Below are positions 24,301 through 36,817 of a stretch of DNA of 64,000 nucleotides, in pieces. The translations under genes and the position numbers were made by a program. The stretch's first letter is position 1; each line of letters opens with the position of its first letter. Origin of the DNA: Palaemon carinicauda (Eukaryota; Arthropoda; Malacostraca; Decapoda; Palaemonidae); the NCBI RefSeq assembly GCF_036898095.1, contig NC_090768.1, forward strand, positions 43,546,100 to 43,610,099. The letters run 5' to 3'. The notes under the pieces were generated by a model. That model made no database searches. It was not told the origin of the DNA and was given only the letters and a program-made list of their open reading frames with translations.

Positions 24301-27300
24301 TCAGATTTTGTGTTAGACTACAGCATAGAGTCGTTTTATGGGTATAAATGTGGTCATCGCATATTTTTCGCTCTCCAGCTAAAATAATAGAAGATATATG
24401 AGTTTTTATTGAAAAAGTGCCCTATTTTTGGGGTCCGAAACGAGTAAGGGCCAGGGTCAGGGATAATGCCCCAAAATTTCGGTGTCAGATTTTGTGTTAG
24501 ACTACAGCATAGAGTCGTTTTATGGGTATAAATGTGGCCATCGCATATTTTCGCTCTCCGGCTAAAATTATAGAAGATATATGAGTTTTTATTGAAAAAT
24601 GTGCCCTATTTTTTGGGGTCCGAAACGAGTAAGGGCCGGGGTCAGAGATAATGCCCCAAAATTTTCGGTGTCAGATTTTGTGTTAGACTACAGCATAGAG
24701 TCGTTTTAAAGGGTATAAATGTGGTCATCGCATATTTTCGCTCTCCGGCTAAAATTATAGAAGATATATGAGTTTTTTATTGAAAAAAGTGCCCTATTTT
24801 TGGGGGTCCGAAACGAGTAAGGGCCGGGGTCAGAGATAATGCCCCAAAATTTTCGGTGTCAGATTTTGTGTTAGACTACAGCATAGAGTCGTTTTATGGG
24901 TATAAATGTGGTCATCGCATATTTTCCCTCTCCAGCTAAAATTATAGAAGATATATGAGTTTTTATTGAAAAAGTGCCCTATTTTTGGGGTCCGAAACGT
25001 GTAAGGGCCGGGGTCAGAGATAATGCCCCAAAATTTTCGGGTGTCAGATTTTGTGTTAGGACTACAGCATAGAGTCGTTTTATGGGTATAAATGTGGTCA
25101 TCGCATATTTTCGCTCTCCGGCTAAAATTATAGAAGATATATGAGTTTTTATTGAAAAAGTGCCCTATTTTTTGGGGTCCGAAACGAGTAAGGGCCGGGG
25201 GTCAGAGTATAATGCCCCAAAATTTTCGGTGTCAGGATTTTGTGTTAGACCACAGAATAGAGTCGTTTTTATGGGTATAAATGTGGTCATCGCATATTTT
25301 TGCTCTCCGGCTAAAATTATAGAAGATATGAGTTTTTATTGAAAAAGTGCCCTATTATTTGGGGTCCGAAACGAGTAAGGGCGGGGTCAGAGATAATGCC
25401 CCAAAATTTTCGGTGTCAGATTTTGTGTTAGACTACAGAATAGAGTCGTTTTATGGGTATAAATGTGGCCATCGCATATTTTCCGCTCCTCCGGCTAAAA
25501 ATTATAGAAGATATATGAGTTTTTATTGAAAAAGTGCCCTATTTTTGGGGTCCGAAACGAGTAAGGGCCGGGGTCAGAGATAATGCCTCAAAATTTTCGG
25601 TGTCAGATTTTGTGTTAGACTACAGCATAGAGTCGTTTTATGGGTATAAATGTGGTCATCGCATATTTTCGCTCTCCCCGGCTAAAATTATAGAAGATAT
25701 ATGAGTTTTTATTGAAAAAGTGCCCTATTTTTGGGGTCCGAAACGAGTAAGGGCAGGGGTCAGAGATAATGCCCCAAAATTTTCGGTGTCAGATTTTGTG
25801 TTAGACTACAGCATAGAGTCGTTTTATGGGTATAAATGTGGTCATCGCATATTTTCGCTCTCCGGCTAAAATTATAGAAGATATACGAGTTTTTATTGAA
25901 AAAGTGCCCTATTTTTGGGGTCCGAAACGAGTAAGGGCCGGGGTCAGAGATAATGCCCCAAAATTTTCGGTGTCAGATTTTGTGTTAGACTACAGCATAG
26001 AGTCGTTTTATGGGTATAAATGTGGTCATCACATATTTTCGCTCTCCGGCTAAAATTATAGAAGATATACGAGTATTTATTGAAAAAGTGCCCTATTTTT
26101 GGGGTCCGAAACGAGTAAGGGCCGGGGTCAGAGATAATGCCTCAAAATTTTCGGTGTCAGATTTTGTGTTAGACTACAGCATAGAGTCGTTTTATCGGTA
26201 TAAATGTGGTCATCGCATATTTTCGCTCTCCGGCTAAAATTATAGAAGATATATGAGTTTTTTATTGAAAAAGTGCCCTATTTTTGGGGTCCGAAACGAG
26301 TAAGGGCCGGGGTCAGAGATAATGCCCCAAATTTTCGGTGTCAGATTTTGTGTTAGACTACAGCATAGAGTCGTTTTATGGGTATAAATGTGGTCATCGC
26401 ATATTTTCCCTCTCCGGCTAAAATTATAGAAGATATACGAGTTTTTATTGAAAAAGTGCCCTATTTTTGGGGTCCGAAACAAGTAAGGGCCGAGGTCAGA
26501 GATAATGCCTCAAAATTTTCGGTGTCAGATTTTGTGTTAGACTACAGCATAGAGTCGTTTTATGGGTATAAATGTGGTCATGGCATATTTTTGCTCTCCG
26601 GCTAAAATTATAGAAGATATATGAGTTTTTATTGAAAAAGTGCCCTATTTTTGGGGTCCGAAACGAGTAAGGGCCGGGGTCAGAGATAATGCCCCAAAAT
26701 TTTCGGTGTCAGATTTTGTGTTAGACTACAGCATAGAGTCGTTTTATGGGTATAAATGTGGTCATCGCATATTTTCGCTCTCCGGCTAAAATTATAGAAG
26801 ATATATGAGTTTTTATTGAAAAAGTGCCCTATTTTTGGGGTCCGAAACGAGTAAGGGCCGGGGTCAGAGATAATGCCCCAAAATTTTCGGTGTCAGATTT
26901 TGTGTTAGACTACAGCATAGAGTCGTTTTATGGGTATAAATGTGGTCATCGCATATTTTCGCTCTCCGGCTAAAATTATAGAAGATATATGAGTTTTTAT
27001 TGAAAAAGGGCCCTATTTTTGGGGTCCGAAACGAGTAAGGGCCAGGGTCAGAGATAATGCCCCAAAATTTTCGGTGTCAGATTTTGTGTTAGACTACAGC
27101 ATAGAGTCGTTTTATGGGTATAAATGTGGTCATCGCATATTTTCGCTCTCCGGCTAAAATTATAGAAGATATATGAGTTTTTATTGAAAAAGGGCCCTAT
27201 TTTTGGGGTCCGAAACGAGTAAGGGCCGGGGTCAGAGATAATGCCCCAAAATTTTCGGTGTCAGATTTTGTGTTAGACCACAGAATAGAGTCGTTTTATG

Positions 27301-30300
27301 GGTATAAATGTGGTCATCGCATATTTTCGCTCTCCGGCTAAAATTATAGAAGATATATGAGTTTTTATTGAAAAAGTGCCCTATTTTTGGGGTCCGAAAC
27401 GAGTAAGGGCCGGGGTCAGAGATAATGCCACAAAATTTTCGGTGTCAGAATTTGTGTTAGACTACAGCATAGAGTCGTTTTATGGGTATAAATGTGGTCA
27501 TCGCATATTTTCACTCTCCGGCTAAAATTATAGAAGATATATGAGTTTTTATTGAAAAAGTGCCCTATTTTTGGGGTCCGAAACGAGTAAGGGCCGGGGT
27601 CAGAGATAATGCCCCAAAATTTTCGGTGTCAGATTTTGTGTTAGACTACAGCATAGAGTCGTTTTATGGGTATAAATGTGGTCATCGCATATTTTCACTC
27701 TCCGGCTAAAATTATAGAAGATATATGAGTTTTTATTGAAAAAGTGCCCTATTTTTGGGGTCCGAAACGAGTAAGGGCCGGGGTCAGAGATAATGCCCCA
27801 AAATTTTCAGTGTCAGATTTTGTGTTAGACTACAGCATAGAGTCGTTTTATGGGTATAAATGTGGTCATCGCATATTTTCGCTCTCCGGCTAAAATTATA
27901 GAAGATATATGAGTTTTTATTGAATAAGTGCCCTATTTTTGGGGTCCGAAACGAGTAAGGGCCGGGGTCAGAGATAATGCCCCAAAATTTTCGGTGTCAG
28001 ATTTTGTGTTAGACTACAGCATAGAGTCGTTTTATGGGTATAAATGTGGTCATCGCATATTTTCGCTCTCCGGCTAAAATTATAGAAGATATATGAGTTT
28101 TTATTGAAAAAGGGCCCTATTTTTGGGGTCCGAAACGAGTAAGGGCCGGGGTCAGAGATAATGCCCCAAAATTTTCGGTGTCAGATTTTGTGTTAGACCA
28201 CAGAATAGAGTCATTTCATGGGTATAAATGTGGTCATCGCATATTTTCGCTCTCCGGCTAAAATTATAGAAGATATATGAGTTTTTATTGAAAAAGTGCC
28301 CTATTTTTGGGGTCCGAAACGAGTAAGGGCCGGGGTCAGAGATAATGCCCCAAAATTTTCGGTGTCAGATTTTGTGTTAGACTACAGCATAGAGTCGTTT
28401 TATGGGTATAAATGTGGTCATCGCATATTTCCGCTCTCCGGCTAAAATTATAGAAGATATATGAGTTTTTATTGAAAAAGTGCCCTATTTTTGGGGTCCG
28501 AAACGAGTAAGGGCCGGGGTCAGAGATAATGCCCCAAAATTTTCGGTGTCAGATTTTGTGTTAGACTACAGCATAGAGTCGTTTTATGGGTATAAATGTG
28601 GTCATCGCATATTTCCGCTCTCCGGCTAAAATTATAGAAGATATATGAGTTTTTATTGAAAACGTGCCCTATTTTTGGGGTCCGAAACGAGTAAGGGCCG
28701 GGGTCAGAGATAATGCCCCAAAGTTTTCGGTGTCAGATTTTGTGTTAGACTACAGAATAGAGTCGTTTTATGGGTATAAATGTGGCCATCGCATATTTTC
28801 GCTCTCCGGCTAAAATTATAGAAGATATATGAGTTTTTATTGAAAAAGTGCCCTATTTTTGGGGTCCGAAACGAGTAAGGCCCGGGGTCAGAGATAATGC
28901 CCCAAAATTTTCGGTGTCAGATTTTGTGTTAGACTACAGAATAGAGTCGTTTTATGGGTATAAATGTGGTCATCGCATATTTTCGCTCTCCGGCTAAAAT
29001 TATAGAAGATATATGAGTTTTTATTGAAAAAGTGCCCTATTTTTGGGGTCCGAAACGAGTAAGGGCCGGGGTCAGAGATAATGCCCCAAAATTTTCGGTG
29101 TCAGATTTTGTGTTAGACTACAGCATAGAGTCGTTTTATGGGTATAAATGTGGTCATCGCATATTTTCGCTCTCCGGCTAAAATTATAGAAGATATATGA
29201 GTTTTTATTGAAAAAGTGCCCTATTTTTGGGGTCCGAAATGAGTAAGGGCCGGGGTCAGAGATAATGCCCCAAAATTTTCGGTGTCATATTTTGTGTTAG
29301 ACTACAGCATAGAGTCGTTTTATGGGTATAAATGTGGTCATCGCATATTTTCGCTCTCCGGCTAAAATTATAGAAGATATATGAGTTTTTATTGAAAAAG
29401 TGCCCTATTTTTGGGGTCCGAAACGAGTAAGGGCCGGGGTCAGAGATAATGCCCCAAAATTTCGGTGTCAGATTTTTTGTAAGACTACAGAATAGAGTCG
29501 TTTTATGGGTATAAGAGTGGTCATCGCATATTTTCGCTCTCCGCCTAAAATTATAGAAGATATATGAAATTTTATTGAAAAAGGGCCCTATTTTTGGGGT
29601 CCGAATCGAGTAAGGGCCGGGGTCAGAGATAATGTCCCAAAATTTTCGGTGTCAGATTTTGTTAGACTACAGCATAGAGTCGTTTTATGGGTATAAGTGT
29701 GGTCATCGCATATTTTCGCTCTCCGGCTAAAATTATAGAAGAAATATGGAATTTTATTGAAAAAGGGCTCTATTTTTGGGGTCCGAATTGAGTAAGGGCC
29801 GGGGTCAGAGATAATGTCCAAAAATTTTCGGTGTCAGATTTTGAGTTAGACTACAGCATAGAGTCGTTTTATGGGTATAAATGTGGTCATCACATATTTT
29901 CGCTCTCCTGCTAAAATTAAAGAAGATATATGAGTTTTTATTGAAAAAGTGCCCTATTTTTGGGGTCCGAATCGATTAAGGGCCTGGGTCAGAGATAATT
30001 TACCAAAATTTTCGGTGTCAGATTTTGTGTTACACTACAGCATAGAGTCGTTTTATTGGTATAAATGTGATCATCGCATATTTTCCCTCTCCGGCTAAAA
30101 TTATAGAAGATATGTGAGATTTTATTGAAAAAGGGCCCTATTTTTGGGGTCCGAATCGAGTAAGGGCCGGGGTCAGAGATAATGTCCCAAAATTTTCGGT
30201 GTCAGATTTTGTGTTAGACTACAGCATAGAGTTGTTTTACGAGTATAAATGTGGTCATCGCATATTTTCGCTTTCCGGCTAAAATTATAGAAGATATATG

Positions 30301-31140
30301 AGATTTTATTGAAAAGGGGCCCTATTTTTGGGGTCCGAATCGATTAAGGGCCGGGGTCAGAGATAATGTCCCAAAATTTTCGGTGTCAGATTTTGTGTTA
30401 GACTACAGCATAGAGCTGTTTTATGGGTATAAATGGTGTCATCGCATATTTTTGCTCTCCGGCTAAAATTATAGATGATATATGAGATTTTATTGAAGAA
30501 CGGCCCTATTTCTGGGGTCCGAATCGACTAAGGGCCGGGGTCAGAAATAATGTCCCAAAATTTTCGGTGTCAGATTTTGTGTTAGACTACAGCATAAATT
30601 TTTGGTGTCAGATTTTGTGTTAGACTACAGCATAGAGTCGTTTTATGGGTATAAATGTGGTCATCGCATATTTTTGCTCTCCGGCTAAAATTATAGAAGA
30701 TATATGAAATTTTATTGAAAAAGGGCCCTATTTTTGGGGTCCGAATCGAGTAGGCTAAGGGCCGGGGTCAGAGATAATGTCCCAAAATTTTCGGTGTCAG
30801 ATTTTGTGTTAGACTACAGCATAGAGTCGTTTTATGGGTATAATTGTGGTCATTGCATATTTTCGCTCTCCGGATAAAATTATAGAAGATATAAGAAATT
30901 TTATTGAAAAAGGGCCCTATTTTTGGGGTCCGAAACGAGTAAGGGCCGGGGTCAGAGATAATGCCCCAAAATTTTCGGTGTCAGATTTTGTGTTAGACTA
31001 CAGCATAGAGTCGTTTTATGGGTATAAATTCGGTCATCGCATATTTTCGCTCTCCGGCTAAAATTATAGAAGATATGAGATTTTATTGAAAAAGGGCCCT
31101 ATTTTTGGGGTCCGAATCGAGTAAGGGCCGGGGTCAGAGA
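21392..31140 (+). repeat. 184-bp satellite array, left block (about 53 units)
   Basis: The unit is 184 bp, for example 25826 to 26010. Landmarks in order: 'attatagaagatatatgag', 'gccctatttttggggtccga', 'gggccggggtcagagata', 'ccccaaaattttcggtgtca', 'gactacagcatagagtcg', 'gtggtcatcgcatattttcg', 'ctctccggctaaa'. Units at 25700-29460 are nearly identical. Those at 21392-25690 carry many 1-nt homopolymer indels. Those at 29500-31140 are a diverged variant (gaaattttattgaaaaaggg, gaatcgag, aatgtccc). Short 60-75-codon frames arise because 184 is not a multiple of three. They are not genes. Confidence 0.98.
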
Positions 31141-31294
31141 ATTAATGAATGATTTAAAGTTTTCAGGCATCCTGACATCTAAGGTCATAGACGCCGGTAA
31201 CATTTAATTTATGTTGACAAAGGTAAAAAATTAAATAAAAAAAAAAAATTAAAGAGTATTCAATTAAAATCATAAAAATTGAATGTCATAAAAG
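31141..31294 (-). other. LINE copy A 3' UTR and tail
   Basis: On the minus strand this follows the ORF2 stop. It contains a T-rich run (A-rich on +, 31236-31248), the segment 'gaccttagatgtcaggatgc' and 'ctgaaaactttaaatcattc', and ends 'attaat' at the satellite junction. An ATCA/ATTC-type short tail rather than poly-A is compatible with I-like LINEs. Confidence 0.65.
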
Positions 31295-34200
31295 TTAAAT
31301 ATTTTTCAGAAGACCTGTTTCTGAAAGAAATCTAAAAATGCCACTTGCATGGTCGGACATATCATTTCCAAGAATCTTGGCAAGGATGAACCTGCCACCC
31401 TCACCTCGAGCCTCAAACAAATATCTATTCCACAAGATGTTGTAATTGGGGCATTCGGTCAACAAATGCCTTACTGTTAGAGGTACTAAACAGTTGTCAC
31501 AATATGGTCGGTGTTGGCCCTTCAGCAGAAACTCATGTGTCAACCGAGTGTGACCAATACGGAGATGACAAAGAGACGTCTCCCATTTTCGGGGCATCAT
31601 ATTAATACCTCCAAGGAGATATGTCATTTGTTACTTCCCTCATTTTATTGCCATCTTGACTATCCCATTGCTGTTGCCATTTATTGCAAACCAATTTCTT
31701 GATGTCAGGTAAGAAATCATTACAGGGAATGGGATACCTTCTTGGCAGTAACTCAGATGCAGCCTCCTTAGCCAGTGAATCAGCCTTCTCATTCCCGGAC
31801 ACACCTACATGTGCTGGAACCCAACAAAATTGAACTGTTATACCTCTCCGACCAATAAGGAAAAGCCATTCTAAAATCTTTAAAACTAGAGGGTTATTAG
31901 AATTAAAAACTTCCATAGCTTGAAGGACACTCCTTGCATCACTAAAAATTGTAAAATTACCCTCCTTCTCCAACGCTATTTTCTCAATAGCGGTTAATAT
32001 GCCATACAGTTCGGCAGTAAATATGGAAGCGGTCAGAGGAAGTGCACCTCTACAATTAAAACAATTACTATGTACTCCAAATCCAACGCCAGCATCAGAT
32101 TTGGAGCCATCAGTAATAGATAAAAGTTGATCCTCTATGTTCTTTAACATGTTCATTAAAAAGAGATCTGGTTCTAGGTCTGACATATTCTTCTTATCTC
32201 CAATAAAATATTTACAAAAAGATATCTCTGGTAACTTCCATGGAGGCATTGATGATACCTTGAATGGAAGTACCTTATTTCTAATTTTATCCAGACTATT
32301 TAATAATCGTTTCACCCGAAAGCCATAAGGTTGAGGAGATTTTGGGTGCAACTCAAAGTATGATGCGTGTCTTACAAGGCTTGCAGTCTGAAAGGCTAGA
32401 GAGTTAGGGAGTCTTTGTAATCTAAACCAATACCGAAGAATGGAAGAAATTCGGTAAAGGTCTAGAGGTAACTCTCCAGCATCAACAAGGAGACTTGGGA
32501 TCGGCGAGGTTTTAAAAGCTCCAGTAGACAATCTAATACCTGCATGATGTATCAAGTCTAATATTTTTAACCGGCTTGGGGTGGCTGAAGAATATACCTC
32601 ACAACCATAACTAATTTTGGAAAAAATCAAGGCCTTGTATAATTTTAAAATAGTATTGCGGTCTGCCTCCCATGATGTATGGTACAATACTTTTAAGATA
32701 TTCAGAGCTTCAACACATTTAGCTTTTAGCGCTTTTCGGTGAGAAACCCATGTAAGTCTACAGTCAAATATCAACCCTAAAATGGTTTCCGGTACACATG
32801 GTATCCGTTGACCTTTAATGTATATATCCGGGTCTGGATGTACTCCCCGGATACGACAAAAATGGACAATGGTAGTTTTACTTGTCGAGAACTTGAATCC
32901 ATTCATGTCAGCCCACTGGATAATTTTATCAATAGAGAGTTGGATTTTTCTCTCAACCATTGCCATTCTAGTGCCAGCAAATGATATTGAGAGATCATCC
33001 ACAAATAATGTTGAGAGAACATCCTGGGGAATGGCTGAGGATATCCCATTAATTGCTAGTGCAAAAAGGGTTACACTCAGCACACTACCCTGAGGAACTC
33101 CTTCTTCCTGGCACTTACTCTCTGATAGAGTTTCCCCCACTCTCACTTGAAAAACTCTACGTGAAAGAAATGCCTTAATAAATAGTGGCAGCTCTCCTCT
33201 TAATCCCAATTCATGAATGGTTTTAAGAATACCATATCTCCATGTGGTATCATATGCCTTTTCAAGGTCAAAAAATACTGTAACATGGTGCTGTTTGGAA
33301 GCAAAGGCTTCACAAATAGAAAACTCAAGTCGTATCAACACATCAGTCGTTGAGTGCATTTTTCGGAATCCACATTGAATCGGTGATAAAATACCTTTCT
33401 TTTCAAGGTACCATATCAGCCTTGCATTGACCATCTTCGCCATGATTTTACATAAACAAGATGTCAATGCAATAGGACGATAGTTTGCTGCTAAAAACTT
33501 GTCTTTACCGGGTTTTAAAAAGGCTAAAATAATGGCTAGTTCCCAAACACTTGGGTAACTATGATCATGCCATATTCTATTAATAATGCTTAAAATAAAT
33601 AGCTTTATATTAAAACGTACATGTTTAATCATTGCATATGGAATTCCATCGGGTCCAGGGGCTGTATCGTTGCAATGAGCAAGTGCGGAATCAAATTCTC
33701 TTTCAGTGAAAGGAGAATTATACGACTCTTCCCTTCTTGTTGCAAACTTTAAAATTTTCTTTTCTTCAGTGCTCCTATACTGGTGACCAGGGGCTCCTTC
33801 ACACTTGCTGGATACATTTGAAAAATTATTAGCCAGGGCATTGCTAACTTCATTTGCTTCAGTTACATACTGGCCATTCACCTTCAACACTGGTGGTGGG
33901 TTGGGGGTGAATTGGCCAGCTATCTTTTTTACTTTCCTCCACACAGAAGATGGTGGTGTTCTACTACTAATGGAGGAAACAAAAGACATCCATGACTGGC
34001 GCCTTGCTTCTTTCATGGCACGACGGAACTGTGCTCTACATTTCTTGTACAGTTAAATTCTCATCAGTTCTGCGTCTACGCAATCGTGTTAGAGATCTTC
34101 TTGTGGCTCTGTGGAGTGCAGTTAGTTCAGAAGACCACCACGGGACTGGTCGTCGTTTGAATAACCCTGTTGTTTTGGGAATTGAATTGACTCCTGCTGT

Positions 34201-34994
34201 ATGAAGAGTTCCATTCAGTAGGTCTATGGCATCATCAACACTTTCAAACTGTTCTGCTCTCCCTTCGATTTCGCTTAGCTCGGAAAATTTAACCCAGTCT
34301 GCCTTGTCTAGATTCCAACGTGGCGATCTTTGCAAAGGCGGACCCTTGTTGGTGTTTATAATGATTGGTGCATGATCACTAGTATGCCAATCATCTAATG
34401 TCCTCCAATCAAAAACAAGAGGGCAGTTAGAGCTTGCAATTGAAAGGTCAATGCATGACAAAGTACCTGTCTGAACATGAAAGTGTGTGGGCTCTCCTGT
34501 ATTAAGGAGTCCCACATCCTCATTCTCCACAATTGATGAGATAATATTGCCCCTTGTGTTGGCCAAAACATCACCCCATAAAGGATGTCTACCATTCATA
34601 TCTCCCAGTAAGAGAAAAGGTTGAGGGAGTTGTTGAATGACCTCTGCTAAATCATCATATAAAATATTATCATTTGGAGGTAAGTACAGAGAGCATATTG
34701 TATATTTTCTCCCTATATCAATTTGTACAACAACTGCCTGCAGGGTTGTACGTATAGATATAGGTATTTGGGGAACATCTCGACGAATGTACATGAGACT
34801 TCCGCCATGGCTCCCTACTCCGTGATCATAAGGTGTACTATAACTAATATATTCGCGAGGACAAGGAGTATTAGCATCAAGCTTGCTCTCCTGGAGACAT
34901 ACAATTATGGGGGAATGCTCGTGAATTAAGAGCTTAAGTTCTTCATATTTGCCCCTCAAACCCTGACAATTCCATTGCAAAATTGAGGAGAAAA
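31295..34994 (-). pseudogene. LINE copy A ORF2: endonuclease, RT and RNase H (two frameshifts)
   Basis: Seen: the endonuclease part (from about 34980) has N4 in WNCQG, E31 in LQES, D127/N129 in GDMNGRH and SDH at 201-203. A 2-nt deletion relative to copy B near 34060 shifts the frame. The next frame (34016-31602, 804 codons) holds RT with FFDLEKAYD (D250), GVPQGSVLS and FVDD (338-341). RNase H follows with D636 (TDGSK), E669 (TAELYG), D693 (SDARS), H736 (PAHVG) and D747 (NEKADS), so all acidic residues are present. A second frameshift near 31612 separates the C-terminus (stop 31295), which has a CDNC..H..C zinc-type motif. Known role: cleaves target DNA, reverse-transcribes the element RNA, and RNase H removes the RNA. 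Total about 1,230 codons. No in-frame AUG exists between the upstream TAA and the endonuclease. Confidence 0.85.
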
Positions 34995-36817
34995 CTATGG
35001 ATTATTTCGGGAAGACATCTTGGATGAGGTCTTCCCATTAGCAGTTTTTAATTTAACATTATTACCAGTAGGTTTCTTCAGAGAAGGTCTTGTTATGTTA
35101 GGTTTTACATTGGTGTTTTTCTTTGTATCTTTTTTATCTATTTGTTGAGGGGGATGGTGGACCTCAACTTGAATTTCTGATTTATTTAAATTATCTTCTG
35201 GTTGATCGGCAACATAAACAGACAAAACATCATATTTATTTGTTGTCATAATTCTAGTATTTCTTATGGAAAGGGGTGAGAGATGGAGGTCTCTCTCTTT
35301 TACAATTAGTAGGTTGTGAGTTACCAGGTTTTTGTACCTTCCCCACTACAGGTACATCTGATAACTTGGTGTCAGGTGGAATCTCCATTAAATCAGGCAA
35401 GGATGTGGCCTGGGAGAGGTTAGTACTATCCTTTGTAATGGGGGGACAAAGGTTTGATAGTTGTGGGCAATGTCTTTTGGTTGATACTCAATGATAAATC
35501 TTTAGGAGGAGATGTTCTTGTCTTATGCAGCGCTTTATCAATAGATGGTGAATTCCTTTTTCGAGAACTACCTACAGTAGTAGGTGGGTGTGATGATTCC
35601 CGAGGAACTTTTTCTCCTATTTTTAATGCCTTTGCATAAGTATTAGATTTATTTAATAATCTCTTGGCATGCCCCACGCTTACATGTTCAATAATTGATT
35701 TATTGAGGGCAGCCTCTTCTAACTTATAAAACTGGCAGCTCCTATCATTAGATTTATGATTAGAGTTGCAGTTTAAGCACCTTGCCTCAAATGTACATTC
35801 CCCATGGTAAATATCGGAGCAAGTATTACAAATTCTTTCACTATTGCAAACTTTGGAGGGATGTCCAAATTTAAAGCAATTATAACATTGCAGTGGCTTT
35901 TGCTTAAAAGGTTGAACTCTGATCCTTTCGTTTTCTATGTCTATGTGGAAAGGTACATCGGCATCCTGGAAAGTAAGAACAATCATTGATGTTCCAGGTA
36001 CTTTATGTACTTTCCACACTGATATAGGACACATAGCCAATATCTCCTCTTCAGTAAATTCATACAGATCCCTATTAAAAACCACTCCCCTTCCATAGCT
36101 AAAGTTTAGATGGGGTTTGATGTCCAATTTTATATCATCATTTACTGTCTTCAAATTGGACAGTATAACAGACTGTGTGTATGACTTGGCCTTTATCAAG
36201 TAACTTTTCTTACCAAATCGAGATATATCTCCTGGTGCGATCGTACCTACCTTCCTCTGAAGAAATTTGCTGATCTTGAAATAATTTTCCGTACCTCCTA
36301 CAGATTGAGCAAGAAGCCACATTGGTGGTTTTGGCTTTCTTTGGGATGGCATATCTGCCTCTATATCTTTATCAGCCCAGTCTGCTGGTCTGTAGACATC
36401 CAGATCTTTAGGTGCCCCATCACACAGAGCACCCTTAACACTCATATTACCTACTTTAATATCAACAATATTACGGCTTGCATTAAATGCTTCCTCATGA
36501 CAGTTAAATGATAACCAAGATTCCCAATTATCATCTTGAAGTTTCATTCTAATTTCTTTTATTAATCCGTAACACTCAAATATTTTATGTAGCACATCAT
36601 AATTAGCTTCTAATGGGATTTGGGTAATGTGCAGGACATTCAGTTTTCCTGTGTTGCCCAAATTACCCTTTTTCCGAGTATTTAAAGAATAGTCCTTTTT
36701 AGTTCCTACGTCGTCAACGGAGTTTTCTTTAAATGAATTGCCAGAGGTCGTCAACAGTGCCAGGGGCGAGTCAGCATATCCAGGGGAGGTGGGGTCATTC
36801 TCACAAGAATCCATCAT
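34995..36817 (-). pseudogene. LINE copy A ORF1, gag-like RNA-binding protein (one frameshift)
   Basis: The start ATG at 36817 is followed at once by a second ATG (36814), which aligns with the start of copy B. Residues about 58-130 look like an RRM-type fold. A conserved central part follows (DVYRPADW, SYGRGVVFNRDLY). Next come three zinc knuckles: CYNCFKFGHPSKVC (311-324), CNTC..H..C (about 330-341) and CLNCNSNHKSNDRSC (347-361). The tail is Lys/Pro-rich and ends at stop 34995. One extra C in a run of six (G-run on +, about 35440-35446) shifts the frame. With five, the frame rejoins the tail. Role by family: binds element RNA to form the particle needed for retrotransposition. The frameshift could be a real lesion or a homopolymer sequencing error. 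Confidence 0.82.

Noticed and set aside
25160..31061. Repeated 60-80-codon frames in the 184-bp array
   Set aside because: They repeat with the satellite unit, shift frame at each unit and have no start or splice context.
32137..36511. Plus-strand frames of 60-97 codons opposite the LINE copies
   Set aside because: They are antisense shadows of ORF1 and ORF2. The same shadows appear at 37658-42287 opposite copy B.
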